A stretch of DNA of 64,000 nt, from positions 806,001 to 870,000 of the forward strand of contig NZ_BMCS01000001.1 in the NCBI RefSeq assembly GCF_014635305.1. The letters run 5' to 3'. Source of the stretch: Williamsia phyllosphaerae. GTDB lineage: Bacteria; Actinomycetota; Actinomycetes; Mycobacteriales; Mycobacteriaceae. The translations under genes were made by a program, and so were the position numbers. Shown here in pieces: positions 37,487-47,908 of the stretch (its first letter is position 1; each line of letters opens with the position of its first letter). Under the pieces are notes generated by a model. It worked only from the letters and a program-made list of their open reading frames with translations, did no database searches and was not told the DNA's origin.

Positions 37487-38065
37487 TCAGTCTCGACGAA
37501 CACTTCGCAGCCAGCGCGCGACGTAGTCGTCGATGTCGATGCGCAGGAGCTGCTCTCCGGTCATCATGTGGAGCGGGCCGTAGAGCGTCGCGCACGCAAG
37601 GGTGACGTCGGTGTCCCCGCCGAGTTCACCGCGAGCGATCGCCCTTCGGAGCGGCTCGGCCTCACGTTCACGCTGCTCGATCAGGAACGATGCGTCGAAG
37701 TCGACCGCGAACGCAGGATCAAGGCGAGCGTGCGCGGCCAGTGCCACCAGCACTCTCCCCGCGTCGTCCTCGGCCAGGAAGTGGACATGCGCCGCGACGG
37801 CCGCACGTACGTCGGCGGCGAGCGAACCGCAGTCGGGGATCGAGAGGCGCTCTGTCGCGTCGGTGACCAGCGCTTCGAGGAGGACATCCGTCTTGGCCGG
37901 CCACCAGCGATAGATGGTCTGCTTGGACACCCCCGCACGTTTGGCAATGCCCTCGATCGTCGTTGCGGCAAAACCCTTCTCGGCAAGCAGATCATCAGCG
38001 GCATTGACGATCTTCACGCGCGCCTCCTCGCTCCGCCCGTAGCGATTGCCCTGATGACCGGTCAT
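37487..38065 (-). CDS. TetR-family regulator
   Basis: 192 residues. HTH: TIEGIAKRAGVSKQTIYRWW (near 36-55), with a TetR_C-type ligand domain behind it. It is divergent from an MFS efflux gene, with a nested palindrome between the starts, so it should repress that gene and itself, and possibly the monooxygenase downstream. The ligand is unknown, probably a hydrophobic drug-like or lipid molecule. Confidence 0.93.
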   Translation of the reverse strand: MTGHQGNRYGRSEEARVKIVNAADDLLAEKGFAATTIEGIAKRAGVSKQTIYRWWPAKTDVLLEALVTDATERLSIPDCGSLAADVRAAVAAHVHFLAEDDAGRVLVALAAHARLDPAFAVDFDASFLIEQREREAEPLRRAIARGELGGDTDVTLACATLYGPLHMMTGEQLLRIDIDDYVARWLRSVRRD

Positions 38066-38077
38066 GCCTAAATACTA

Positions 38078-38104
38078 CTAGACGAGACGCAACGGTGCGT
38101 CTAG
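38078..38104. promoter_or_regulatory. TetR operator between tetR and the MFS gene
   Basis: Nested inverted repeats: inner agacgcaacggtgcgtct (38085-38102, 7-bp arms) and outer ctagacg/cgtctag (38078-38084 and 38098-38104). It lies 11 bases before the MFS start and 13 bases upstream of the TetR start, a classical position for a TetR operator controlling both. Confidence 0.75.
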
Positions 38105-38114
38105 CCTAGCGAGT

Positions 38115-39509
38115 ATGAAACGCTCACTCGCCTTCGTGGTGGCGGCATGCTTCTTCATGGAGAACCTCGATGCGACCATCGTCACGACCGCCGCGCCATC
38201 CATCGGACGGGACCTGGGAGTACCGGCCGCAGGGGTCGGCCTGATCATCGCGGCCTACGTGGTGGCGCTGGCGGTCGTCATTCCCCTGGGGAACTGGCTC
38301 ATCACCCGGTTGCCCATGAGGACTGTGTTCGTCGGTGCTGTCTTGATTTTCACCGCCGCGTCGCTCGCCTGCGCGTTCGCCGACGACCTGACGACACTCA
38401 CCGCACTGCGCGTGCTGCAGGGGATCGGCGGCGCTCTGATGGTTCCAGTCGGGCGACAGGCCGTGCTGCGTGAGGCGCCGAAGGAGAAGGTCCTCGCGAT
38501 CATGTCCTTCATCGTGTGGCCGGGGCTGCTGGCTCCGGTCATCGCACCTCTCGCCGGCGGTCTCATCACGACTCATGCCGGTTGGCAGACGATCTTCTGG
38601 ATCAACGTGCCGCTGGGGATACTCGCGGCCGTGGCCGCGTTTCGCCTCGTACCGGCGGTCACCGACGGTGGCACAGGCCGTTTCGACGCGGTTGGTTTCG
38701 TCCTGCTCGGGTGCGGGCTCGGTGGGGTCACCTGGTCGGCGCACCTCATCGGCGACACGGCCGCGACGTCGACGACCACCTGGGCATGGGTGCTCGGCGC
38801 CGGTCTGGCCTGCGCAGCGGCGGTGGCGCATCTACGGCGACATGCCTCGCCGATCGTCGACATCGGAGTCCTCCGCGATCGTGTTCTCGGCATCTCCCAA
38901 TTGAGCGTCTCCGGCTTCTGGATGATCGTCTCCGCCGTTCCCTTCCTCATGCCGCTGATGATGCAGACGGTGTTCGGGTGGAGTCCGGTCACCGCAGGCG
39001 TCGTCGTGATGTTCGTCTTCGCGGGCAACATCTGCGCGAAACCTTTCACCACGGCCCTGATCCGAGCCTTCGGTTTCCGTCCGCTCCTCGCCTTCTCGAC
39101 CGCGGGGCTCGTCCTCGTCACGGCCCTCACCGGCCTGTGCACCGCGTCGGCGGGTCCTGTGCCCCTTGCGGCACTGGCGTTCATCGGCGGGATCCTGCGG
39201 TCCATCGCGCTCACCGCATTCTCCGTGGTCGGCTTCGCGACCATAGGGCCCGAGAGCCGCCGCGCGGCAAACACCGTCGTCGTGGTCAACCAACAGATCG
39301 CGACGGGACTGGGCGTCGCCGCAGCAGCCATCGCGATCAGTCTCGGGGGCAGGCTCACCGAGGCCGGGACGCACACGGCGTTCGCATGGGCATTCGTTCT
39401 CATCGCCGCCGTGGGTCTCGTGCCCGCCATCACGGTCTGGCTGCTCCCCCGCAATGCGGGCTCCGAACTACGGCCCGCCGCACGACGATCGCCCTCGAAA
39501 GTCGGATAG
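38115..39509 (+). CDS. MFS transporter, DHA2 (EmrB/QacA) family
   Basis: 464 residues with about 14 membrane helices. The DHA2 N-terminal motif is visible as LDATIVTTAAPSIG. LRVLQGIGGALMVPVGRQAV (motif around helix 4-5) and WPGLLAPVIAPLAGGLI (motif C-like) support drug/proton antiport. Control is expected by the divergent TetR. Likely exports a toxic hydrophobic compound. Confidence 0.93.
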   Translation: MKRSLAFVVAACFFMENLDATIVTTAAPSIGRDLGVPAAGVGLIIAAYVVALAVVIPLGNWLITRLPMRTVFVGAVLIFTAASLACAFADDLTTLTALRVLQGIGGALMVPVGRQAVLREAPKEKVLAIMSFIVWPGLLAPVIAPLAGGLITTHAGWQTIFWINVPLGILAAVAAFRLVPAVTDGGTGRFDAVGFVLLGCGLGGVTWSAHLIGDTAATSTTTWAWVLGAGLACAAAVAHLRRHASPIVDIGVLRDRVLGISQLSVSGFWMIVSAVPFLMPLMMQTVFGWSPVTAGVVVMFVFAGNICAKPFTTALIRAFGFRPLLAFSTAGLVLVTALTGLCTASAGPVPLAALAFIGGILRSIALTAFSVVGFATIGPESRRAANTVVVVNQQIATGLGVAAAAIAISLGGRLTEAGTHTAFAWAFVLIAAVGLVPAITVWLLPRNAGSELRPAARRSPSKVG

Positions 39510-39530
39510 CCGGTCCTGGTCAGCACACGA

Positions 39531-39567
39531 GAGCGGCCCGGCTCCTCTGTGAGGAACCGGGCCGCTC
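39531..39567. terminator. bidirectional terminator between MFS and fadB
   Basis: Perfect 11-bp GC-rich arms gagcggcccgg and ccgggccgctc, extended by 5 further pairs (tcctc/gagga) after one mismatch, with a short tgt loop. It lies between the convergent stops of the MFS gene (39509) and fadB (39593) and would serve both. Confidence 0.85.
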
Positions 39568-39592
39568 GTCGAGCATCTGCTGTCGGGTCAGA

Positions 39593-41767
39593 TCAGTACT
39601 TCTCGCCCTTTGCGGCCTTGTCGACCAGCGACTGCGGCGGCTCGAAGTGCTTGCCGTACTTCGACGCCAGATCGTTGGCACGATCGACGAAGCCCTGCAG
39701 CCCACCCGGGTACTGATTGATGTACTGGATGACACCACCGGTCCACGCCGGGAAGCCGATGCCGAAGATCGAGCCGATGTTGGCGTCGGGGATCGACTCC
39801 AGCACGCCCTCGTCGAAGCACTTCACGGTCTCGAGCGACTCGGCGAAGAGCATCCGGTCGATCAGGTCCTGGAACGGGACCTCCTTGCTGCCCGACTTGA
39901 ACTCCTCGCGCAGTCCCGGCCACAGGCCGGTGCGCTTGCCGTTCTCGTCGTAGTCGTAGAAGCCCTTGCCCGCGGTCTTGCCGTCACGGCCCTGCTCGAG
40001 CAGTCGGTCGATGACCTCGTAGGAGCCGTGCTCGGGGAACTCCTTGCCCTCGGCCTTGGCGCCTTCCTGGGTCTCCTTGCGGATCTTCTGCATGAGACCG
40101 AGCTTGAGCTCGTCCGAGAGCTGCAGCGGCGCTGCGGGGTAGCCGGCCTGCTGGCCCGCCTGCTCGACGATCTGCGGCTCGACACCCTCACCGACGGCCG
40201 CGATGGCCTCGTTGATGAACGTGCCGATGACGCGCGAGGTGAAGAAGCCACGACTGTCGTTGACGACGATCGGGGTCTTCTTGATCGCCAGGGTGTAGTC
40301 GATGACCTTGGCCAGCACGGCATCCGAGGTCTTCGCGCCCTTGATGATCTCCACCAGCGGCATCTTGTCGACGGGCGAGAAGAAGTGGATGCCGATGAAG
40401 TCCTCGGAGCGCTTGACGCCCTCGGCGAGGATGGTGATCGGCAGCGTCGAGGTGTTCGATCCGAGCACGGCGTCGGGCTCGACGATGTCCTCGATCTCCT
40501 GGAACACCTTGTGCTTGACGTCCACCGACTCGAAGGCGGCCTCGATGACGAGGTCGACGCCCTTGAAGTCCGCCGCGTCGACGGTCGGGTGGATGCGGGC
40601 GAGCAGCGCGTCGGACTTCTCCTGCGTGGTCTTCCCACGCGAGAGTGCCTTCTCCTCGAGCTTCTCCGAGTAGGCCTTGCCGCGCTTGGCCGCATCGAGA
40701 TCGATGTCCTTGATCACGACGTCGATGCCGGCCTTGGCCGAGACGTACGCGATGGCCGCGCCCATCATGCCGGCGCCGATGACGCCGACCTTGGTGGCGG
40801 TCCACTTGTCGTAGCCGTCGGGACGCGAGCCGCCGCCGTTGATGTGGTTGAGGTCGAAGAAGAACGCCTTGATCATGTTCTGCGCGACCTGGCCGGTCAC
40901 CAGCGACACGAAGTAGCGGGTCTCGATCTCGGTGGCGGTGTCGATGTCGACCAACGCGCCCTCGACCGCGGCCGAGAGGATCGCGCGCGGTGCGGGCATC
41001 GGGGCGCCCTTGAGCTGACGACGCAGGATGGCAGGCATCGCGGGCAGGAACTGCGCGACCGACGGGCTCGTGGGCGATCCACCTGGGATCTTGAAACCCT
41101 TGACGTCCCACGGCTGTACGGCCTCGGGGTTGGCCTTGAGCCACGCCTTCGCGGCGGGCAGGAGCTCCTCGACACTGCCGACGACCTCGTGGATCAGGCC
41201 GATCTCCTTGGCCTTCTCCGGACGCAGCCGGGGTCCCTGCAGCAGGACGCCCATCAGTGCGTTCTGGATGCCGAGCAGTCGCACGGTGCGCGCGACGCCG
41301 CCGCCACCGGGCAGCAGACCGAGGGTGACCTCGGGCAGGCCGAGGGAGGCACCCTTGACGTCGGCTGCGATGCGGTGCTGGGTCGCGAGGGTGAGCTCGA
41401 GGCCACCGCCCAGGGCGGCACCGTTGATGGCCGACACGACCGGCTTGCCGAAGGTCTCCAGACGACGGAGGTTCTTCTTCATGTCGTTGGTGCGCTTGGT
41501 GATCTCGGTGGCGATCTCGACCTTGTCGCGGTCACCGCGGTCACTGGTCATGTCCTTGAGGTCGCCGCCGGCGAAGAAGGTCTTCTTCGCCGAGGTGAGC
41601 ACGACACCGGTGATGTCGTCCTTCTCGGCCTCGAGACGGTCGACCGTTGCGGCGATCGACGTCATGAACAGGTCGTTCATGGTGTTCGCGCCCTGATTCG
41701 GGTCGTCCATGGTCAGGACGACGACCCCGTCGGCGTCTTTGTCCCAGGCAATCATGTTGTCGCTCAT
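39593..41767 (-). CDS. fadB: fatty acid oxidation complex alpha subunit (hydratase/3-hydroxyacyl-CoA dehydrogenase)
   Basis: 724 residues carrying two enzymes of beta-oxidation. The N-terminal crotonase domain has the oxyanion loop INGAALGGGLEL and LPEVTLGLLPGGGG with the catalytic Glu. The C-terminal dehydrogenase has the NAD site VGVIGAGMMGAAIA (near 328-341), GIHFFSPVDKMPLVEII with the catalytic His, and VVNDSRGFFTSRV. The product goes to the thiolase encoded just upstream; the two form a trifunctional complex in mycobacteria. 50 bases separate the genes. Confidence 0.97.
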   Translation of the reverse strand: MSDNMIAWDKDADGVVVLTMDDPNQGANTMNDLFMTSIAATVDRLEAEKDDITGVVLTSAKKTFFAGGDLKDMTSDRGDRDKVEIATEITKRTNDMKKNLRRLETFGKPVVSAINGAALGGGLELTLATQHRIAADVKGASLGLPEVTLGLLPGGGGVARTVRLLGIQNALMGVLLQGPRLRPEKAKEIGLIHEVVGSVEELLPAAKAWLKANPEAVQPWDVKGFKIPGGSPTSPSVAQFLPAMPAILRRQLKGAPMPAPRAILSAAVEGALVDIDTATEIETRYFVSLVTGQVAQNMIKAFFFDLNHINGGGSRPDGYDKWTATKVGVIGAGMMGAAIAYVSAKAGIDVVIKDIDLDAAKRGKAYSEKLEEKALSRGKTTQEKSDALLARIHPTVDAADFKGVDLVIEAAFESVDVKHKVFQEIEDIVEPDAVLGSNTSTLPITILAEGVKRSEDFIGIHFFSPVDKMPLVEIIKGAKTSDAVLAKVIDYTLAIKKTPIVVNDSRGFFTSRVIGTFINEAIAAVGEGVEPQIVEQAGQQAGYPAAPLQLSDELKLGLMQKIRKETQEGAKAEGKEFPEHGSYEVIDRLLEQGRDGKTAGKGFYDYDENGKRTGLWPGLREEFKSGSKEVPFQDLIDRMLFAESLETVKCFDEGVLESIPDANIGSIFGIGFPAWTGGVIQYINQYPGGLQGFVDRANDLASKYGKHFEPPQSLVDKAAKGEKY

Positions 41768-41817
41768 GTGTTTCGAAGGTCCTTAATGTGATGCAGTCGT
41801 GGAAGGGAGAAGTGCGA

Positions 41818-43026
<1,209 letters not shown>

Positions 43027-43042
43027 GGTGGGTGTTCCTCTC

Positions 43043-43107
43043 AGTTCCTCTTCGGAACTCTCTACGTTTCCAACCGTGTTCGCCATAGGCTAACGCGCGA
43101 TAACTTA
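43043..43107. promoter_or_regulatory. fadA / tandem-TetR control region
   Basis: A dyad agttcctcttcggaact (6-bp arms) lies at 43043-43059 in the fadA leader, 17 bases upstream of its start. Further on an AT-richer patch near 43090-43120 holds ataacttat and two ggcta repeats. These are the best candidates for the binding sites of the divergent regulator and the promoters. Confidence 0.4.
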
Positions 43108-43172
43108 TTTGGCTATACCCGCTTGTCAGACTGCTTCGCAGGTGTTCGATTCTGCGCTAGTGTCTGTTCACC

Positions 43173-44378
43173 ATGTCCGCCACCCCAGAGCCCCCGGCCC
43201 TCTCGACGAGCCGCCGACCGGCCGATCGCAAGCGCCAGCTGATCGATCGGGCGGCGCAGCTGTTCCTCGAGCGCGGCTACCCCCAGGTGTCGGTGGCGGA
43301 GATCGCGCGGGCGGCCGGCGTGACCGGGCCGTCGCTCTACCGGCACTTCGACGACAAGCAGGCGCTGTTGACCGCCGCCGTGCTGACCGGTGTGGACGAT
43401 CTGGAGACGTGCACCGACCGCGCACTGACCTCGACGCAGCGGTACGCGGCCGACGACCCACGTCGGCTCGACGTCCTCGTCGACGCGATCTGCAACCTCG
43501 GCATCCGCCGTCCGGAGGCCGCGGTGCTGTGGCGGTGGAACGGCGCGTTCCTCTCCGACGAGCAGAACAGCGAGGTCGCCGCGCGCACGACGGTGGTGCT
43601 CGAGCGCTGGGCGCAGGCCCTGTTCCTCGGCCGAGACGACTTGAGCCCGTGGGAGATCCGACAACTTGCGTGGGCGGTGCTCAGCATCACCGGCAGCCTG
43701 TCGGTGCACACGACGCGCATCCCGGCCACTCGGGCCCGGGCTCAGCTGCGGACACTCGTCGGTCGGGCGATCGCCCTGCGCCCGGCCACCGCACCGGAGC
43801 TCACCGCGGTGACCATGCCCGCCGGCGAGGCCGTCGGGCGGCGCGAGGAGATCCTCGACGCATCGTCGGAGCTGTTCCAGCGCAAGGGCTTCGGCAACGT
43901 CGGGGTCGACGAGATCGGTGAGGCCGTGGGGATCACCGGGCCGAGTGTCTACAAACACTTCCCCAGCAAGATCGCGATCCTGACCAGTATCGGCCGGCGC
44001 AGTGCCGCCAGACTCGAGGCCGGCGCGATGGCCGCCGGCGCGGTGACCACCTCACCGAGGCAGTTGTTGGCCGCACTGGCCGAGTCCTACGTCGCCGTCC
44101 TCACAAGCACACCGGATCTTTCTGTGGCCTTCAACAACGGCGCGGTACTGCGCAATCTGGATGCGCGCGATCTGCTCGCCGCGCAGCACCATTACGTGGC
44201 ACGCTGGATCGCGCTGGTCACCGAGATCGAGCCCGGACTCCCCCGGGCCGAGGCGGCGATCACCGTGCACGCGGCGTTGTCCATCGCCAACGACACGGTG
44301 CGGATGCGTCGGGGCAGAGAGCGACCCGCCCTTCCGGGGCAGCTCGCGTACCTCATGAAAGGCGTTCTGGGACTGTGA
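43173..44378 (+). CDS. tandem TetR regulator (two HTH domains)
   Basis: 401 residues with two complete TetR units. The first HTH is SVAEIARAAGVTGPSLYRHF (near 40-59); the second is GVDEIGEAVGITGPSVYKHF (near 245-264). Each is followed by a helical ligand domain. One chain thus mimics a TetR dimer, as in the mycobacterial lipid regulator Mce3R (about 400 residues). Divergence from fadA-fadB suggests it controls beta-oxidation in response to an acyl-CoA or sterol-like ligand. Its stop overlaps the adenylate cyclase start (GTGA). Confidence 0.93.
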   Translation: MSATPEPPALSTSRRPADRKRQLIDRAAQLFLERGYPQVSVAEIARAAGVTGPSLYRHFDDKQALLTAAVLTGVDDLETCTDRALTSTQRYAADDPRRLDVLVDAICNLGIRRPEAAVLWRWNGAFLSDEQNSEVAARTTVVLERWAQALFLGRDDLSPWEIRQLAWAVLSITGSLSVHTTRIPATRARAQLRTLVGRAIALRPATAPELTAVTMPAGEAVGRREEILDASSELFQRKGFGNVGVDEIGEAVGITGPSVYKHFPSKIAILTSIGRRSAARLEAGAMAAGAVTTSPRQLLAALAESYVAVLTSTPDLSVAFNNGAVLRNLDARDLLAAQHHYVARWIALVTEIEPGLPRAEAAITVHAALSIANDTVRMRRGRERPALPGQLAYLMKGVLGL

Positions 44379-45367
44379 CGGAACCCGATTCGACAACCTC
44401 GGACAGCAACGGGCCCGACGATCGCCTCGCCCACGTCGAGGAGGTGCTCCTCGGTGGTCCCCGCGTGTTCACCCGCGACCAGGCCGTCGACGAACTCGAC
44501 ATCGACGGTGCGTTCGCCGACGAGATATGGCGAGCCTTCGGTTTCGCACACGACGCCCGCGACGAGGCCATCTTCACCGAGGACGACCTCTCGGCCATGG
44601 GGCTGGTCATCGCGGCCTACCGCGCGTCGCCGGAGGGGTCGGCACTCGCGGCGGCGAGGGCGATCGGTCAGACCATGTCACGACTCGCCGACTGGCAGGC
44701 CTTCCGGCTCGACGAGCTCGACAAGGACCCCGACGTCGACGTCAGCCTGGCGCAGATGGCCCTCGCCATGGGCCGCGTCCAGACACTCATCTGGCGGCGG
44801 CATCTCGCGTCGGCGTTGCGCGGACTCGACGCCGGCCGCATCGCCGACGCCGGCGGCGGAGAGGGACACGAACTGGCGGTCGGGTTCTGCGACATCGTCG
44901 GCTACACCAGCCTGTCCCGCAAGATCGGGATGAACGAACTCACCGCACTGCTCGAGTCATTCGAGGGGCGGGCCAGCGACATCATCACGACCCACGGCGG
45001 TCAGATCGTCAAGACGCTGGGCGACGCGGTGATGTTCACCGTCGACGACGCACTCGAGGCGACGCAGATCGCACTCGAGCTGCACACACTGTCCGAGCGC
45101 GAGGAGATCCCCGCCCTGCGGGTCGGGCTCGCCTACGGGCGGGTCCTCACGCGCTTCGGCGACGTGTTCGGCGAACCGGTCAACATCGCCGCGAGACTCA
45201 CCGGCTCCGCTCGTCCCGGGACATCCCTGTGCGACGCGGAGTTCGCCGATGTCGTCGACGACGACCGCTTCTTCTTCAAGTCGATCGGCTCGCTGAGCGT
45301 CCGCGGGTACCGCCACCTCAAGGCCCGAGTGATCGAGTACGACCGCGATCACGTACCCGACAGCTGA
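44375..45367 (+). CDS. class III adenylate cyclase (Rv2212-like)
   Basis: 330 residues from a GTG overlapping the upstream stop by four bases. The N-terminal ~160 residues form an all-helical regulatory domain of the type found in the pH-responsive Rv2212 cyclase. The catalytic domain has all expected residues: metal Asp173 (FCDIVGYTSL) and Asp217 (KTLGDAV), adenine-selecting Lys213 and Asp263, and transition-state Asn270 and Arg274 (EPVNIAARL). No membrane segment. Coupling to a fatty-acid regulator suggests a cAMP link with lipid use. Confidence 0.93.
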   Translation: MTEPDSTTSDSNGPDDRLAHVEEVLLGGPRVFTRDQAVDELDIDGAFADEIWRAFGFAHDARDEAIFTEDDLSAMGLVIAAYRASPEGSALAAARAIGQTMSRLADWQAFRLDELDKDPDVDVSLAQMALAMGRVQTLIWRRHLASALRGLDAGRIADAGGGEGHELAVGFCDIVGYTSLSRKIGMNELTALLESFEGRASDIITTHGGQIVKTLGDAVMFTVDDALEATQIALELHTLSEREEIPALRVGLAYGRVLTRFGDVFGEPVNIAARLTGSARPGTSLCDAEFADVVDDDRFFFKSIGSLSVRGYRHLKARVIEYDRDHVPDS

Positions 45368-45453
45368 CGACGGCGTGCCGGGCGCGATGAGTTCCCGGGT
45401 CGGGTCCGGTCTGTATCGCTGACCGCACCACAGCAAGCCTCGGAGGAAAAGTC

Positions 45454-46023
45454 ATGCGCCAACTGATCGTCACCGCATTCGTCTCACTCGACGGTGTCAT
45501 GGAGGCTCCTGGTGGAGAACCCGGCTACCGCAACTCGGGGTGGACGTTCACCGACATCGAGTTCGACCCCGCGGCGTACGAGATCAAGGGTCGCGAGCAG
45601 CAGGAAGCCGGTGCCCTGCTGTTCGGCCGCACCTCCTACGAGGTGTTCGCCCCCGTATGGCCGACGATGGAGGAGTTCGCGCACATGAACACCCTCCCCC
45701 GCTACGTGGTCTCGACCAGCCTCGATTCCGACGATGAGCGGTGGCCCGCGACGATCCTGAGGTCGGTGGACGAGGTCGCAGCTCTCAAGCAGGCCGACGG
45801 CGGACCGATCCTGGTGCAGGGCAGCGCAACTCTCGGTGCGGCCCTGGCCGACGCCGACCTCGTCGACCGATACCACCTGCTGGTCTTCCCGGTGCTGCTG
45901 GGCGCAGGCAGACGATTGTTCAGTCAGGCCGACAAGGACACCACGCACCTGAGGGTCGTCGAACACGAGGTCTACGGCAACGGCATCTGCAAGCAGGTCC
46001 TCGACGTCGTCAACCCGAGCTGA
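45454..46023 (+). CDS. dihydrofolate reductase/RibD C-terminal family protein
   Basis: 189 residues, single RibD_C/DHFR-like domain. SLDGVMEAPGGE at the N-terminus, GALLFGRTSYEVFAPVWP and VQGSATLGAAL (NADPH-binding) and FPVLLGAGRRLF are the family hallmarks. Physiological substrate unknown. AGCCTCGGAGGA lies just upstream of the ATG. Its end overlaps the convergent modC gene by 14 bases. Confidence 0.92.
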   Translation: MRQLIVTAFVSLDGVMEAPGGEPGYRNSGWTFTDIEFDPAAYEIKGREQQEAGALLFGRTSYEVFAPVWPTMEEFAHMNTLPRYVVSTSLDSDDERWPATILRSVDEVAALKQADGGPILVQGSATLGAALADADLVDRYHLLVFPVLLGAGRRLFSQADKDTTHLRVVEHEVYGNGICKQVLDVVNPS

Positions 46024-47092
46024 CCTCTCGGGTCGCAGTGGGGTAGACGGTCACCTCGGAGGCCTTGATCGCGAGATGTACAGGCGTACCCGCGGTCAGC
46101 CCGAGGTCGGCAACCGCGGCCCACGTCAGTTCGGCGGCGATGGTGTTCGTCGCACACTCGACTCGGGCCAGCGCCCGATCGCCGTGCGGGACCACCTGGG
46201 CCACCGTGCCCGCGAACACGTTGCGCGGACTGCCGTGCGGCCGTTCGCGGTAGACCGCGACCGAGCGCGGCGCGAAGGCCGCGAGGACGGATGCACCGGG
46301 CCGGACCCCGTCGACCGGTTCCCCGATCACGGCGATGCCCTCGCCCGCAACGTGATCCGACCGCCACAGCCCGCCGACGAGGTTGAGACCGGCCAGCCGC
46401 GCGGCGAAGTCGTTGACCGGGTTCGCGAGCACGTCGCGCACCGGTCCGCGGTCGACGATCCGGCCCCCGGCCATCACGAACGCGGTGTCGGCGAGGCTGA
46501 CCGCGTCGACGATGTCGTGGGTGACGAACAGGGTGATGCGTCCGCGGTCGGCGAGTACCTCCCCGATCAGTGTCCGCAATCGCGCGGCGACATCGACATC
46601 GAGTGCGGCGAACGGCTCGTCGAGCAACAACACATCGGGGTCGGCCGCGAGGGCCCGTGCCACCGCGACCCGCTGCGCCTGACCGCCGGACAGTTGCGTC
46701 GGTTTGCGGTCGGCCAGGTCCACGACGCCGACCGCTCTCATCCAGTCCTGCGTCCGGCTGCGCACCTCGGCGCGACCGAGGCGGGCGGACGACGGCGCGA
46801 ACGCGATGTTCTGACGAACGGTCATGTGCGGGAACAGTCGGGCCTGTTGCGACAGCAACGCCACCGAGCGTCGGTGTGGGGCGACGAAGGTCGTGTCGTC
46901 CACCAGGACCCGGTCGCCGACACGCACCGTCGCACGATCTGGCCGCAGCAGTCCGGCCAGCAGGTTCAGGACACTGCTCTTACCCGCCCCGTTGGGGCCG
47001 AGGACCGCGACCGTGGCCCCCGCGGGTACCTCGAAGTCGACGTCGACGGCAGGCGTGCCCAGCTGCAGAGACGCGCTCAGACCCGTGCTCAC
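46010..47092 (-). CDS. modC: molybdate ABC transporter ATP-binding protein
   Basis: 360 residues. ATPase domain with GPNGAGKSS, LSGGQAQRVAVARAL and LLLDEPFAALD, followed by a C-terminal TOBE/Mop-type domain (about 285-355) that binds molybdate in this family. The GTG overlaps the modB stop by four bases. Energises molybdate uptake for molybdopterin enzymes. Confidence 0.95.
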   Translation of the reverse strand: MSTGLSASLQLGTPAVDVDFEVPAGATVAVLGPNGAGKSSVLNLLAGLLRPDRATVRVGDRVLVDDTTFVAPHRRSVALLSQQARLFPHMTVRQNIAFAPSSARLGRAEVRSRTQDWMRAVGVVDLADRKPTQLSGGQAQRVAVARALAADPDVLLLDEPFAALDVDVAARLRTLIGEVLADRGRITLFVTHDIVDAVSLADTAFVMAGGRIVDRGPVRDVLANPVNDFAARLAGLNLVGGLWRSDHVAGEGIAVIGEPVDGVRPGASVLAAFAPRSVAVYRERPHGSPRNVFAGTVAQVVPHGDRALARVECATNTIAAELTWAAVADLGLTAGTPVHLAIKASEVTVYPTATREVSSG

Positions 47093-47898
47093 ACGACGGC
47101 CGTTCGCCGTTGTCCGGGACGCCGCAGGTGGACTGCTACGACCACGATCAGCGCGAGGACCACCAGCACGAGCGCCAGCGGCAGGGCCTGCTGCGGATCG
47201 CTGATCTCGTCGACGTAGATCTTGAGCGGCGCGGTCTGCGTCACGCCGGGCGAGTTCCCCGCGAACGTGATCGTCGCTCCGAACTCACCCATGGCCCGCG
47301 CGAACGCCAGCACCACCCCGGACAGCACCGCGGGGAAGACCAGCGGCAGGGTCACCGTGAGCAGGGTGCGGGTCGGTCCGGCGCCGAGGGTGGCCGCGAC
47401 CTGCTCATACGACGACCCCGAGACCCGTAGGGCCCCTTCGACACTGATGATCAGGAAGGGCAGCGCGACGAAGGTCTGGGCGAGGACCACGGCGGTGGTC
47501 GAGAAGGCGATGTCGATGCCCCAGACGGTGAGGTGCTCACCGATGAGGCCCTTGCGCCCGAACGCGTACAGCAGCGCGATACCGCCGACCACGGGTGGGA
47601 GGACCAGCGGCAGCAACACCGCGGACCTGATGATGCGCAACACCATTCCGTCGCTGCGGGCGAAGATGGTCGCCATCGGGACGCCGATGACGATGCAGGC
47701 GAGTGTGCTGGCGCCGGCGGTGCGCAGACTCAACCCGAGCGCCTGCAGGGACGCCTCGGAGGTGATCGAGCCCCAGAAGTCGTCCCACGGCATGCGCTGC
47801 GCCAGCGCGATCGGCGGGAGAATGATGAGCGCGAACCCGAGGACGGCGGGCACGTAGAGCCACGCCGGAACTGGTCGAAGACCCGACTGTGACGTCAA
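47089..47898 (-). CDS. modB: molybdate ABC transporter permease
   Basis: 269 residues with five to six membrane helices. The coupling-helix region EFGATITFAGNSPG is typical of ModB. The only good in-frame start is TTG at 47898, ten bases after modA; a GTG about 17 codons in would remove part of the first helix. Confidence 0.95.
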   Translation of the reverse strand: MTSQSGLRPVPAWLYVPAVLGFALIILPPIALAQRMPWDDFWGSITSEASLQALGLSLRTAGASTLACIVIGVPMATIFARSDGMVLRIIRSAVLLPLVLPPVVGGIALLYAFGRKGLIGEHLTVWGIDIAFSTTAVVLAQTFVALPFLIISVEGALRVSGSSYEQVAATLGAGPTRTLLTVTLPLVFPAVLSGVVLAFARAMGEFGATITFAGNSPGVTQTAPLKIYVDEISDPQQALPLALVLVVLALIVVVAVHLRRPGQRRTAVV

Positions 47899-47908
47899 TG
47901 CGGGGGCA

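Noticed and set aside
38516..41791. 1091-codon open frame on the plus strand
   Set aside because: Crosses the MFS gene out of frame, the terminator and fadB antisense.
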